From the NCBI GenBank assembly GCA_947441615.1, contig CANEUH010000011.1:46317-110316 (forward strand): 64,000 bases of DNA, written 5' to 3'. Shown piece after piece: positions 8,982 through 18,286 of this stretch (positions are counted from its first letter, which is position 1; every line of letters begins with the position of its first letter). The notes beneath the pieces were generated by a model. It made no database searches. It was not told the DNA's origin and saw only the letters and a program-made list of their open reading frames with translations. The position numbers and the translations under genes are program-made. The stretch is from Bacteriovoracaceae bacterium. Lineage in GTDB: Bacteria; Bdellovibrionota; Bacteriovoracia; Bacteriovoracales; Bacteriovoracaceae.

Positions 8982-11201
8982 TTGTTACAAAAGTTTTTAA
9001 CCAAATCTTTAAGGCAAACGGGTATTTTCTTCATTTTCGTATTCGCCATTCTCTGTATTTTTACCACAACGATAAGACCATCGGATATTAAGGAAGAAAA
9101 TATTTTTTATAAGATCCTTGCCTTTACTCACCACTATTCAAGGTCATTTGAAGAAAGATTTTATGACTTTAGGATGAAATCTCTTTTAGATCCGAATTTT
9201 AAAAGCAAGGAAATTACTTTAATTAAAATTGATGACTACTCACTTCAAAAAATTGGCTCCTGGCCTATTCCACGGACGATTCATGCTGAAATGATTGATC
9301 AGCTAAGTCACTTCGGTGCGAAGGTTGTGAGTCTAGATATCTTTTATCCAGAGAGATCTCCAGACTTTGGAAAGATTTCACCGGACAAAGTTTTTGTAAA
9401 TTCTCTAAAAAATTTTAAAAAGAATGGTGGCGAAATTTTTATTGCTTACACTTTAGTCCACAACGCAGAAGAGGCGTTAAGTGAGATCCCTGATCAAATG
9501 TTAGACCATATGATAAACACGAGAGGTGAAGCGAATTTATCTCAAATGAAAATTAATAAATATACTTTCCCCATAAAAGAAATTCTTGAAAGTGGTGTTG
9601 GTCTTGGAAATATTCATGCCGAACAGGATTCAGATGGTGTTTTCAGGCAGTATCAACTTGTTTCTAATATTGATACTATCTATTATGGTTCACTTGCCTT
9701 GAATGCCTACGAGGCCTATACAGGTGAAAAGAAAAATATCAAAATTTTTGAAGATGAAAATGGTATCTCCGGAGAGCTTGAAATTGATCAAAAGAAGTTG
9801 GAAGTATCAGAAAGTGGAGAAACCAAAATTCGTTATATCGGTGGAACTGATCAATTTAATACTGTTTCACTTTATGACCTTATAAAGGCGAAAAAAAACG
9901 ACCCAAAGATGATTGAGCTTATAAAAGATAAAATGGTCTTTGTCGGATCAACAGCTTTAGGCGCCCATGATTTAAGATCAACAGCAATTGATCCTCAGAT
10001 GCCTGGAGTTTATAGTCATCTTAATATGGCCCATATGCTTCTTAAAAAGTACTTTTACCAAAAGAACTCCGACTCCCTTCTCATTTCTCTTGTCTTCTTA
10101 GTTATCTCAATGATGGTCTTCCTTTTTGTTCAGAGAAGAGGAAATGCTTTTTTTGACGCGATTATCGTCATCACTATCTTGGCCATCTATCATTTTATTG
10201 ATAAATATTACTATTTCCCTCAAGGCTATGAACTTAAACTTTTCTATAGCTTTTTTTGTATTCTCGCCTGCTATTCGTGGAATACTTTTATTAAATTCTA
10301 CGAAGCGAATAAAGAGAAAAAACAAATTAGAGGAACATTTGCTCGCTATGTGGCCCCAACCATTGTTGATGAAATGCTCAAAGACCCTGAGAAGCTTCAT
10401 GTAGGCGGAACAAAAATGGATATCACATGCCTTTTCTCTGACGTTAGGGATTTTACAAAAATCTCTGAAGGCATGACGGCGACGGAACTAGCTCAATCCT
10501 TAAATACCTATATGGGTGCAATGACTGATATTGTTTTTGATACAAAGGGGACTCTAGACAAATATATTGGTGATGCGATCGTTGCAATTTGGGGTGCTCC
10601 CCTGCACATTGGTAACCACGCACAATTTGCAGTTCATGCCGCTATTCAAATGATGAATAAACTCCCTGAAATAAATGAGGAATTTGAAAAACTGGGAAGA
10701 CCAAAATTTAATGTGGGAATTGGTCTCAATTCGGGAGAATGCTCAGTGGGTAACATGGGCTCAACAAGAATTTTCTCCTATACAGCTTTGGGAGATAATA
10801 TGAATCTCGGTGCAAGACTTGAATCCCTCTGTAAGCACTATGGAACACAAATATTAATTTCAGATATGACACTTGAACGAATAGATATCACCCATATAAA
10901 AACTAGACCCATCGATAAAGTCGTCGTTAAGGGTAAATCTCATGCAGTTGGAATACATGAAGTTCTTCATGACAATCATTGGATGATGAAAACCCCTGAA
11001 GCATTGGCCAGTTATACACTTGCCTATGCTCTTTTTCAGAAAAAACAATTTACGTCCGCTAAAGATATCTTTGATCACCTCTTAGAAAAGAATGACTCAG
11101 ACAAACCCGTCAAAAGACTCAGTGAGCTTTGTCAAAAGTTTATCAATTCACCTGAACTCATTACTGAAAACTTCGAAGTTACAGTGATGACTGAAAAATA
11201 A
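8982..11201 (+). CDS. CHASE2-domain class III adenylate/guanylate cyclase
   Basis: A membrane-bound signal-producing enzyme. An N-terminal helix (about 10-32) leads into an extracytoplasmic CHASE2 sensor domain (about 45-350). Two or three membrane helices follow at about 355-440, then a class III cyclase domain (about 455-650). Metal-binding Asp residues are in FSDVRDF (about 487) and KYIGDAI. The lysine of DKYIGDA and the Asp of TALGDNMN suggest ATP rather than GTP. The N and R of NLGARLE are the transition-state residues. The start is TTG with GAGG upstream; no ATG fits. The product is probably cAMP made in response to an external cue. Confidence 0.92.
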   Translation: MLQKFLTKSLRQTGIFFIFVFAILCIFTTTIRPSDIKEENIFYKILAFTHHYSRSFEERFYDFRMKSLLDPNFKSKEITLIKIDDYSLQKIGSWPIPRTIHAEMIDQLSHFGAKVVSLDIFYPERSPDFGKISPDKVFVNSLKNFKKNGGEIFIAYTLVHNAEEALSEIPDQMLDHMINTRGEANLSQMKINKYTFPIKEILESGVGLGNIHAEQDSDGVFRQYQLVSNIDTIYYGSLALNAYEAYTGEKKNIKIFEDENGISGELEIDQKKLEVSESGETKIRYIGGTDQFNTVSLYDLIKAKKNDPKMIELIKDKMVFVGSTALGAHDLRSTAIDPQMPGVYSHLNMAHMLLKKYFYQKNSDSLLISLVFLVISMMVFLFVQRRGNAFFDAIIVITILAIYHFIDKYYYFPQGYELKLFYSFFCILACYSWNTFIKFYEANKEKKQIRGTFARYVAPTIVDEMLKDPEKLHVGGTKMDITCLFSDVRDFTKISEGMTATELAQSLNTYMGAMTDIVFDTKGTLDKYIGDAIVAIWGAPLHIGNHAQFAVHAAIQMMNKLPEINEEFEKLGRPKFNVGIGLNSGECSVGNMGSTRIFSYTALGDNMNLGARLESLCKHYGTQILISDMTLERIDITHIKTRPIDKVVVKGKSHAVGIHEVLHDNHWMMKTPEALASYTLAYALFQKKQFTSAKDIFDHLLEKNDSDKPVKRLSELCQKFINSPELITENFEVTVMTEK

Positions 11202-11214
11202 CCTCACCTTGATA

Positions 11215-13044
11215 CTACCGGGAAATAGATTTCGAGTTTTCAGCTTGAAAATCTTTATCAAAACACCAATGCTTCCAAGAAAGCTTACGAGCGATTCCGC
11301 CCTTATCTCCGGTAGGTAGATTTTGTTGTGAATAAACAATAATTTCGAATTTTTTTAGCTCTTTACCTGGAATGTACTGAATCTTACGATCATTCCATTG
11401 GCGGCACAAGAAGCCTCCATAGTATCTAGCGTAATCTGTTCTATCTGATAAATTTAAATAAAATTTTCTCCAATGCTCATTTGCTATTCCTTTATAAAAA
11501 GAATCTTCTTTTATACTATAAATGTCAGAACTTTGAGAAAGTAACTCGACTTCACTGTCATCACTAAGAGTTGCTGGAATTTCGACCCAAATATTATCCA
11601 TCTTTGGGAAAGGGGCGAACATATTCCATTCTTGATAGAGATGAAGCCATCTGGTCACATTCTGGAAAAAAGGTGCCGAGATATTTAATTTTTTGATAGT
11701 TGTTAAATTCCACATTAAAAGCGTAGCGAAAATGAAAACGCCCAACATTTCAGTGATCCATTTCAAAGAATGGATCTCCTTTCTAGCTTCAGTAAATGGA
11801 AAGAGCTGAGAGAATTTTGCAAAAAACTTGCGGTTACTTGCAACGAGACGATATATTTTTTGTCCGAAAGATCTCATTAATTTTAAAGAAAGAAAAGGAT
11901 ACATCAACCTTCCAAGAAGTGAATGTTTCAAAACTTCTAAAAATCCGTCAAAATGAAAAAAAGACTTCCCTGTCTCGTTACGAACAACCCAGGAGTTCAT
12001 TTTTTTCATTTCATTAAAGATCACGCTGTTACTTTGAGCTGGCACTATCTGAACAGTATTTAAAAGGAAAAACTCTCTCATAACTCTTGCAACTTTAAAA
12101 CAAAAGTCACACTCGTCATCAAAGAAGATAACAAGTTTATCATCATGTTTTTGAATGGATTTACGCTGAAAAAAATCCCAAAACTCTCCAGGAATAAAGA
12201 GTAGCCACATGACTTCACAGATAAACGTGAACAACCCAATATTCATTGTAAGAAAAATACCGAAATGAAATAAAATAAATAAAACAACTAAAAAGATTCT
12301 GACTTTCCACCAAGATTTATTGAATAAAAAAGCGAGGCATAAAAAAATTGGTCCGAGCCATTCAAGATAAATACTAAAAAATGTAATCAATTGACCGAAT
12401 GATGGGAACTGCCTTAGCCACACTCCTAAAGGTGCTGCAAAAATATCAAGCCTAGAAGAAAAGAAAAATGCAGTAAAATCCTTTCTCCAGATGTCAGAGT
12501 CTTTTAAAACGTAACTCACAAAATAGATGACAAAAACTTGAAGAAAAAAAGTAATGACCCAGCTTGAAAAATACTCGTTATTCGCCGACCTCTCTTTAGA
12601 AAGTGCTGAATCAATCGAAAAGCGCTTATTCATTGGGAGAAAAATGGAAAGAAAAAGAATCGCCCTAAGGACGTCATCCCCACCGTTATTTATGAGCCAA
12701 TTTCTATTATGAACTGAGACCGCCATAACAAAGGCACCAACAATGGCCCAACGAGTCTTATATCCAAGACAAAGCATGATTCCAAAAATTAAATGAAGGC
12801 CAAACATTAAAACAGCGAACCCGAAGCTTCCGTTCGCTAAATGGAAAGAAAAAGACCAAGGCATCGCCATTTCAGTTATGAAAATGCTCCTTGGTACTAG
12901 ACCAACATCGGTGTAAAAATTAGTCAAATCCTGAAGTCGATAAATAACATCCGCGATAACGATAAGACCCAAGAGAAACCTATAAAGGGCGAGGGATCTC
13001 AGATCAAAACTAAATGATTTTTTTAAGTGCTTTAGAAAAAGCAT
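11215..13044 (-). CDS. HTTM-domain membrane protein fused to a DCC thiol-oxidoreductase-like domain
   Basis: The N-terminal part matches the HTTM (horizontally transferred transmembrane, vitamin-K carboxylase-like) pattern: RFLLGLIVIADVIYR, then FYTDVGLVPRS and about seven to eight membrane helices up to about residue 290. A DCC-type (DUF393) domain follows, with the motif DDECDFC near residue 300, a thioredoxin-like dithiol. The C-terminal 170 residues contain one more hydrophobic helix and a soluble region. The substrate is unknown. It is divergent from the CrtI-like gene (125 bp gap) and converges on the cyclase gene, 13 bp apart. Confidence 0.8.
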   Translation of the reverse strand: MLFLKHLKKSFSFDLRSLALYRFLLGLIVIADVIYRLQDLTNFYTDVGLVPRSIFITEMAMPWSFSFHLANGSFGFAVLMFGLHLIFGIMLCLGYKTRWAIVGAFVMAVSVHNRNWLINNGGDDVLRAILFLSIFLPMNKRFSIDSALSKERSANNEYFSSWVITFFLQVFVIYFVSYVLKDSDIWRKDFTAFFFSSRLDIFAAPLGVWLRQFPSFGQLITFFSIYLEWLGPIFLCLAFLFNKSWWKVRIFLVVLFILFHFGIFLTMNIGLFTFICEVMWLLFIPGEFWDFFQRKSIQKHDDKLVIFFDDECDFCFKVARVMREFFLLNTVQIVPAQSNSVIFNEMKKMNSWVVRNETGKSFFHFDGFLEVLKHSLLGRLMYPFLSLKLMRSFGQKIYRLVASNRKFFAKFSQLFPFTEARKEIHSLKWITEMLGVFIFATLLMWNLTTIKKLNISAPFFQNVTRWLHLYQEWNMFAPFPKMDNIWVEIPATLSDDSEVELLSQSSDIYSIKEDSFYKGIANEHWRKFYLNLSDRTDYARYYGGFLCRQWNDRKIQYIPGKELKKFEIIVYSQQNLPTGDKGGIARKLSWKHWCFDKDFQAENSKSISR

Positions 13045-13169
13045 AAGAACCTTTTTATCGAGTTAGACTTTATTTTTATATTGTAACGGAAATCATGACT
13101 TTTTCGAGAGATTCGTCTAATGTTCTCGGATAATAAACATCCCCTTGGCGCAACGCAGGAAGAACAACC

Positions 13170-14597
13170 ATGCTCTATAAAGTTAAAGATGAAATCACTA
13201 AAAACTATGATGTCGTCATTGTTGGAGCAGGGCTAGCGGGAATGACAGCTGCCAACATACTTGGAAGGAATGGGCATTCGGTATTATTACTGGAATCTCA
13301 CAACAAACTTGGCGGTTTTGCGACCTGGTTTTACCGTAATGATAGGAATCACGTCTTTGATATTTCCCTCCATGGATTTCCGGTAGGAATGATCAAAACT
13401 TGCAGGAAATACTGGAGTAAAGAGATTGCTGACTCCATCGTACAACTTAAAGACGTGAGATTTGTGAATCCTCAATTCACGATTCAAACCGACTTCACAA
13501 AAGAAGATTACACTAATGTAATGGTGGAAAAATTTCATCTTGAGCGTGAAACCGTGGACGCTTTTTTTGATTTTCTCTCAAAGATGAATTTTTACGATAA
13601 TTCACAAATGACCAATAGAGAGCTTTTCAATAAATTCTTTCCTGGCCGAAATGATGTCATAAGATTCTTAATGGAGCCAATTACATACGCTAACGGCTCA
13701 ACGCTAGAGGATCCTGCAATCTCTTACGGCATTGTTTTTTCAAATTTTATGAGTAAAGGCGTCTACACCTTCAGAGGTGGCACAGACACACTCATTGGAA
13801 AGATGAAGGAAGAATTACTTAAAAACAATGTTGATATCAAGCTTCAAGCGAAAGTAGAGAAAATCACCATTTCAAATAATGCGGCTTCTGGTGTTGTTAT
13901 AAATGGAAAAAAAATTAATTCTAGAGTTGTTTTATCAAACAGCAACATTCGATCGACCGTTCTAGATCTCGTTGGTGAGGAGTTCTTTCCAAAAGACTTT
14001 CTTTCTAAGACCAAGGGAACAAGACTTAACTCTTCGAGCTGCCAGGTCTACATGGGACTTAAAGAGGGAGAAAAAATTCCCTATATCGGTGAGCTGGTCT
14101 TTACTTCAAGCTACCCTACCTATGATCCAGCTCGATTATTAGATCTCAAAGTCAGTTCAAGAACATTCTCTGTTTATTATCCCGAAGAAAGTAGACCTCA
14201 AGAGGAAAATGCAAGAGTTGCGATCGTCTCAAGTACAAACTGCCAATATGATGATTGGAAAAATCTTACTCCAGAGGATTATGAGCTAGAAAAAAAATTC
14301 ATGATCGAAGAAACAATCAAGGGTCTTGAAGTCTTCATACCTGATATTAGAGATAAACTTGAGATCATTGAAGCGGCAACTCCTCTTACTGTCGAGAGGT
14401 ACACACTACATCCCAAGGGAACTTCTTTTGGAACAAAGTTTGAGGGTCTAGAGGTTTCTATGAATTTACATAAAACAATACCAGGTTTATTTCACGCTGG
14501 ATCGGTTGGAATAATTATGTCAGGCTGGCTCGGAGCTGCCAACTACGGGGTGATTCAGGCGAATGCAATTGAAAGCTATTTAGGAACAGGAGTTTAG
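13170..14597 (+). CDS. CrtI/retinol-saturase-like FAD-dependent oxidoreductase
   Basis: An FAD-binding amine-oxidase-fold enzyme of the phytoene desaturase / CrtISO / retinol saturase superfamily. The dinucleotide-binding motif is VIVGAGLAGMTAA (about residues 16-28), followed by ESHNKLGGFA. The C-terminal FAD contact is HAGSVGIIMSGWLGAANYG. Start support is AGGAAGAA six bases upstream. It is the first gene of a tight operon with FabG-, FabZ- and FabI-like enzymes (two-base gap to the next). A carotenoid role is unlikely because no crtB or crtE is nearby. I infer that it desaturates or isomerises an acyl chain or downstream hydrocarbon. Confidence 0.82.
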   Translation: MLYKVKDEITKNYDVVIVGAGLAGMTAANILGRNGHSVLLLESHNKLGGFATWFYRNDRNHVFDISLHGFPVGMIKTCRKYWSKEIADSIVQLKDVRFVNPQFTIQTDFTKEDYTNVMVEKFHLERETVDAFFDFLSKMNFYDNSQMTNRELFNKFFPGRNDVIRFLMEPITYANGSTLEDPAISYGIVFSNFMSKGVYTFRGGTDTLIGKMKEELLKNNVDIKLQAKVEKITISNNAASGVVINGKKINSRVVLSNSNIRSTVLDLVGEEFFPKDFLSKTKGTRLNSSSCQVYMGLKEGEKIPYIGELVFTSSYPTYDPARLLDLKVSSRTFSVYYPEESRPQEENARVAIVSSTNCQYDDWKNLTPEDYELEKKFMIEETIKGLEVFIPDIRDKLEIIEAATPLTVERYTLHPKGTSFGTKFEGLEVSMNLHKTIPGLFHAGSVGIIMSGWLGAANYGVIQANAIESYLGTGV

Positions 14598-14599
14598 TC

Positions 14600-15346
14600 A
14601 TGTATCAATTTACAAATCAACATGTCGTTGTCACTGGTGGAACAAGAGGTATAGGTGCCGGAATTACAGAGGCTTTTTTAAAGGCCGGTGCTACTGTTGT
14701 TGCAACTTATTCAGGTAATGATGAGAAGGCCAATAGCTTTAAAGAGAAGAACTCCATCTACGGAGAAAAACTTATCTTAAAAAAATTTGATGTTTCAAAA
14801 ACTCAAGAAGTAGAAAACTTTTTTAAAGATTATGAATCACAATTTTCATCCCTCGAAGTCCTCGTTAACAACGCAGGAATCAGAAGAGATAATATTGTTG
14901 CTGGTATGTCAGAGGGAGAATGGGATTCCGTGATTGATACGAATCTTAAGGGCACCTATAACATGACAAGATTTGCCGTTCTCCAAATGATGAAAAATCG
15001 CTTTGGAAGGATTGTTAATATGTCCTCCGTCGGGGGGAAATTAGGTCTACCAGGACAGGCCAATTACGCCGCATCTAAAGCAGGACAAATAGCCCTTTCT
15101 CTTTCTGTCTCAAAAGAAGTCGCAAAAAGAAATATTACCATCAACAATGTTTGCCCTGGCTTCATTGAAACTGAATTACTCTCAGACCTTCCTGAGGATC
15201 AAGTTAAAGAATACAAATCACAAGTTCCTATGAAAAGATTTGGAAAGGTTGACGAAGTTGCCCATGCTGTACTCTTTTTTGCTTCGAAAGAGGCCTCATA
15301 TATCACAGGAGCTACTTTAGACATCGCTGGAGGCCTCAATGCTTGA
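14600..15346 (+). CDS. 3-oxoacyl-ACP reductase, FabG-like
   Basis: A short-chain dehydrogenase of 248 residues. The cofactor loop is TGGTRGIGAG and the NNAG motif follows. The catalytic Ser-Tyr-Lys set is in NMSSVGG and YAASKAG. The C-terminal GATLDIAGGLNA is typical of FabG. The expected role is NADPH reduction of 3-oxoacyl-ACP in chain elongation. It is part of an accessory fatty-acid module: it overlaps the dehydratase gene by eight bases and follows the CrtI-like gene by two. It is probably dedicated to the product of this locus rather than the housekeeping copy. Confidence 0.9.
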   Translation: MYQFTNQHVVVTGGTRGIGAGITEAFLKAGATVVATYSGNDEKANSFKEKNSIYGEKLILKKFDVSKTQEVENFFKDYESQFSSLEVLVNNAGIRRDNIVAGMSEGEWDSVIDTNLKGTYNMTRFAVLQMMKNRFGRIVNMSSVGGKLGLPGQANYAASKAGQIALSLSVSKEVAKRNITINNVCPGFIETELLSDLPEDQVKEYKSQVPMKRFGKVDEVAHAVLFFASKEASYITGATLDIAGGLNA

Positions 15347-15773
15347 AACAATCTTAAATAATATTCCACAACGTGAACCATTTCTTTTTATTGAAAATAT
15401 TGTTGTAAGAAGTGAAAACTCTATCACGACATCCAAAAAGTTAACTGGTGAAGAGGATTTTTTTAGAGGCCATTTCCCTGGTCGCCCAGTTTTCCCTGGA
15501 GTTCTCATGTGCGAAGCCGTTTTCCAAACTGGTGCTCTTCTCATGGCACTCAGAGGTGAGGCCGCTGGAAACAGTAAAACCGCTCTTGTTACAAGGATTC
15601 AAAGTACCAAATTTAAAAACATGGCAAAACCCGGTGATTTACTTCTCATCACTGTCGATTTTGTTGAAATGCTAGCGAATGCTGCTTTTATGAAAGGTAA
15701 AATCACTTCTGCTGGAAAAACTATTATGACAATTGAGTTCGCTGCCACCCTGATCGAAAATGGAGAAGTGTAA
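15339..15773 (+). CDS. 3-hydroxyacyl-ACP dehydratase, FabZ-like
   Basis: A hot-dog-fold dehydratase of 144 residues. The catalytic motif is GHFPGRPVFPGV with H45, followed by E59 in MCEA. The 14-residue spacing is the same as FabZ His54/Glu68 of E. coli. It should convert 3-hydroxyacyl-ACP to trans-2-enoyl-ACP. The gene overlaps fabG-like by eight bases and the following fabI-like gene by one base, so translation is coupled. A FabA-type isomerising activity is not indicated. Confidence 0.9.
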   Translation: MLETILNNIPQREPFLFIENIVVRSENSITTSKKLTGEEDFFRGHFPGRPVFPGVLMCEAVFQTGALLMALRGEAAGNSKTALVTRIQSTKFKNMAKPGDLLLITVDFVEMLANAAFMKGKITSAGKTIMTIEFAATLIENGEV

Positions 15774-16549
15774 TGGATTTTCTTGGTGTTAAAGACAAAA
15801 CCTTTTACATTGCAGGAGTTGCAAACAAAAAATCTGTCGCTTATTTTTCAGCAAAAACATTAATTGAAAATGGAGCAAAGTGTATCTTCTCTGTTCAGGC
15901 CGAGTCTCAGATTGAATCAATCAAAAAGCTTTTCCCAGATTCAACTGTCTTTGTCTTCGACGTAGAAAAGGATAAAGATCTCGCCTTGAAAATTAATCAG
16001 AAGATAGATGGTTTTCTCCATTCACTCGCGTTTGCTAACTTCTCCGAAGGACCAAAATCATTTATTGAAACGAAACGAGAGGACTATCTTCAGGCCTCCC
16101 AGATTAGTTCTTTTTCTCTTGTCGAAATGAGTCACCAGTTAAAAGAAATCCTAAACCCTGAAGGAAGTGTCGTCACTATTTCCATTTCGAATACCAAGGC
16201 AACGTCTTATGGCTATTTGGGTCCAATCAAGGCCATGCTTGATGCCACTGTTCCTTTTTTAGCAAAATCATTTTCTGAATTTTCTAAAATCCGAGTCAAT
16301 GCTGTGGGAGCAGGGCCCTTAAAGACTTCTGCTTCAGCTGGGATTCCCAATTATATAGATAATTATTTTTATGCAGAGGAACTCACATTAAGAAAATCTT
16401 CACTGGAAACCCAGGAAGTTGCCAACACCGTATGCTTCCTTCTTTCACCAAAAAGTTCTGGTATAAATGCTTCAACTCTTATTGTTGATGCTGGCATGAG
16501 TTCAAACTACTTCGATCAAAACATAGTAAAGGCATTTAACAAAAAATGA
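15773..16549 (+). CDS. enoyl-ACP reductase, FabI-like
   Basis: A 258-residue SDR of the FabI group. The N-terminus has the FabI-type cofactor loop GVANKKSVAY. The catalytic pair Tyr-X6-Lys is in SYGYLGPIK, where the FabI spacing replaces the classical Tyr-X3-Lys. It would reduce the enoyl-ACP made by the preceding dehydratase. With FabG-, FabZ- and the KAS encoded in the facing operon, the four steps of one elongation cycle are all present at this locus. It overlaps the next gene by four bases. Confidence 0.87.
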   Translation: MDFLGVKDKTFYIAGVANKKSVAYFSAKTLIENGAKCIFSVQAESQIESIKKLFPDSTVFVFDVEKDKDLALKINQKIDGFLHSLAFANFSEGPKSFIETKREDYLQASQISSFSLVEMSHQLKEILNPEGSVVTISISNTKATSYGYLGPIKAMLDATVPFLAKSFSEFSKIRVNAVGAGPLKTSASAGIPNYIDNYFYAEELTLRKSSLETQEVANTVCFLLSPKSSGINASTLIVDAGMSSNYFDQNIVKAFNKK

Positions 16550-17283
16550 TTCTCTTTGTTCTTCTTATCCCACTATTGGCATTCTCTGGAGTTGAAGCGG
16601 AATTTGGAGCTTACTCTGACTTTATCTGGCGTGGAACCACTTTTACAGAGCACAGGCCTGCTATTCAGGGTGAGTTTGATTTTCAGGAAGAGAATGGTTT
16701 TTATCTTGGAAGTTTTTTATCTAATGCTGAATTTTCGGACGAAGGATTAAATCAGTATGCAAAAGTAACTTCAGAAGTTGATGTTACAATTGGTAAGAGA
16801 TGGATTTTTTCTTCAGCAGAAATTCAGCTTTATTACTCAAAGTTCTTTTTTCCAGGAGCTGGAGTCTTTGATACCGACGAATGGAACCTTCAATTAAAAC
16901 ATCACCATGTAAATTTTGAATTTTCTTTAATGGATGACTACTTTGGTTATCATAGCCGGTATACTTACTTCAGAGTTGGTTACGATTGGAGTTATAACCA
17001 ATCTATGGATGGGGCGTTCTATGCTGGATTTAATTATTTTGATCGAGAGAAAGGGAGTATCAGGTCGAGAAGCACTTTTCAAACTTTGGATGGGGCTGGA
17101 AACAACGACTACATAGATCTTTTTTTTGTGAATAGGAAGATATTAGAAAATCAATCATGGATTGAACTTGCCGTTAACTGGACTAACAGAAATGAATATT
17201 CAGTAGATTCGAATATTATTCGTAAAGATCCGGCCAAGGACTTTGTCATCATCATGGCCTATATTATACCTTTTACTCTTTGA
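16546..17283 (+). CDS. TorF-family putative outer-membrane porin
   Basis: A short N-terminal export signal (about 17 residues) is followed by alternating aromatic/polar strands. The start of the mature protein matches the TorF/TIGR02001 pattern: YSDFIWRGTTFTEHRPAIQG, then GFYLGSFLSN. These proteins are predicted outer-membrane barrels of unknown cargo. The ATGA overlap with the FabI-like gene places it in the lipid operon, so a role in moving or housing the product at the outer membrane is possible but is only inference. Its 3' end overlaps convergent oleD by 11 bases. Confidence 0.75.
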   Translation: MILFVLLIPLLAFSGVEAEFGAYSDFIWRGTTFTEHRPAIQGEFDFQEENGFYLGSFLSNAEFSDEGLNQYAKVTSEVDVTIGKRWIFSSAEIQLYYSKFFFPGAGVFDTDEWNLQLKHHHVNFEFSLMDDYFGYHSRYTYFRVGYDWSYNQSMDGAFYAGFNYFDREKGSIRSRSTFQTLDGAGNNDYIDLFFVNRKILENQSWIELAVNWTNRNEYSVDSNIIRKDPAKDFVIIMAYIIPFTL

Positions 17284-18280
17284 TATATTCTCTGTAAGCA
17301 AAAGTTCTCTTTAAACCCTCTTCAATTGATATCTCTGGAGCGTAACCAAAATCACGTTTTGCTTTATCATGAGAGAAGTAATGAGATTTACCTAAATTTA
17401 AAGCGACGAATCTAGTCATCGGGGGTTCAGGCCGATTAATCCCAAGTCCTTTATAGAGTTTTTCTAAAAACCATCCGATCCTGTAGGCGGAACTCACATC
17501 AATCGACTTTGAAACACTTTCAATTTTTACCGTATTTAATATTTGATTAATAAAATTCCATAAATTCACTGGTCTCTCCTGGCCAACAAAATAAGCTTGC
17601 CCGCAGACCGGTGATTGGGGAGATAAGTGATGAAAGGCCATGACATGCGCCTTGGCAGCATTTTCGACGTAAATGATATCAACTAGATTTTCTCCGTCTC
17701 CTACGATACGAAGTTTTCCTAACTTACCCTTTTGAATAATTCTAGGGAACAAATGCGGATCTCCAGGCCCCCAAATAAGATGGGGTCGAATGGCGCAAGT
17801 TAAAAACGATTGATGATCATTCATTTCAAGCACAAGTTTTTCTGCCATCGTCTTGGTTTCAGAATAAGCATTTAAAAATTTTGAAGCATAGGGAGTCGAT
17901 TCATTAACACCTAAAAGATCTTCTTTGTTGAAAACAACCGAAGGAGTTGAAGTATAGATAAATTTTGTAATGCCATTCGCTTTTGCTGACTCAAGAAGAT
18001 TTTTTGTTCCAAGATAGTTAATATCAAAAAAGTCTTGGTATTTTCCCCAAACACCAGCGAGTGCAGCAACATGAAAAATAGCATCAAACCCAAAAGAAAG
18101 CGCACGATCAACGTCAGATTTAATTCTCAAGTCACCCTTAATTGTTGGAACAGCGATATCTTCCAAATGAGAGTAAGTATGGCGTGAAAAATTAGTGACA
18201 ACGTAAGTGGGGTTTTTAATAAGTTCTTTTATAATTGAGGTACCAAGAAACCCGCCGCCACCTGTGACTAAAATTCGCAT
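17273..18280 (-). CDS. oleD: OleD-like NAD(P)-dependent 2-alkyl-3-ketoacid reductase
   Basis: An extended SDR of 335 residues, 3-beta-HSD/epimerase-like. It has the Rossmann motif TGGGGFLG at the N-terminus and the catalytic YSETK (Tyr-X3-Lys) near residue 145. In the known olefin pathway, OleD reduces the beta-keto acid made by OleA to a beta-hydroxy acid. It is the last gene of an operon in the order KAS, ACP, CrtI-like, oleA, oleB, oleC, oleD. That context makes the assignment much firmer than sequence alone. Confidence 0.87.
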   Translation of the reverse strand: MRILVTGGGGFLGTSIIKELIKNPTYVVTNFSRHTYSHLEDIAVPTIKGDLRIKSDVDRALSFGFDAIFHVAALAGVWGKYQDFFDINYLGTKNLLESAKANGITKFIYTSTPSVVFNKEDLLGVNESTPYASKFLNAYSETKTMAEKLVLEMNDHQSFLTCAIRPHLIWGPGDPHLFPRIIQKGKLGKLRIVGDGENLVDIIYVENAAKAHVMAFHHLSPQSPVCGQAYFVGQERPVNLWNFINQILNTVKIESVSKSIDVSSAYRIGWFLEKLYKGLGINRPEPPMTRFVALNLGKSHYFSHDKAKRDFGYAPEISIEEGLKRTFAYREYIKE

Positions 18281-18286
18281 AATGAC

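Noticed and set aside
13170..14597. Carotenoid desaturase (crtI)
   Set aside because: No phytoene synthase, GGPP synthase or cyclase gene is nearby, and the gene is embedded in a fatty-acid operon.
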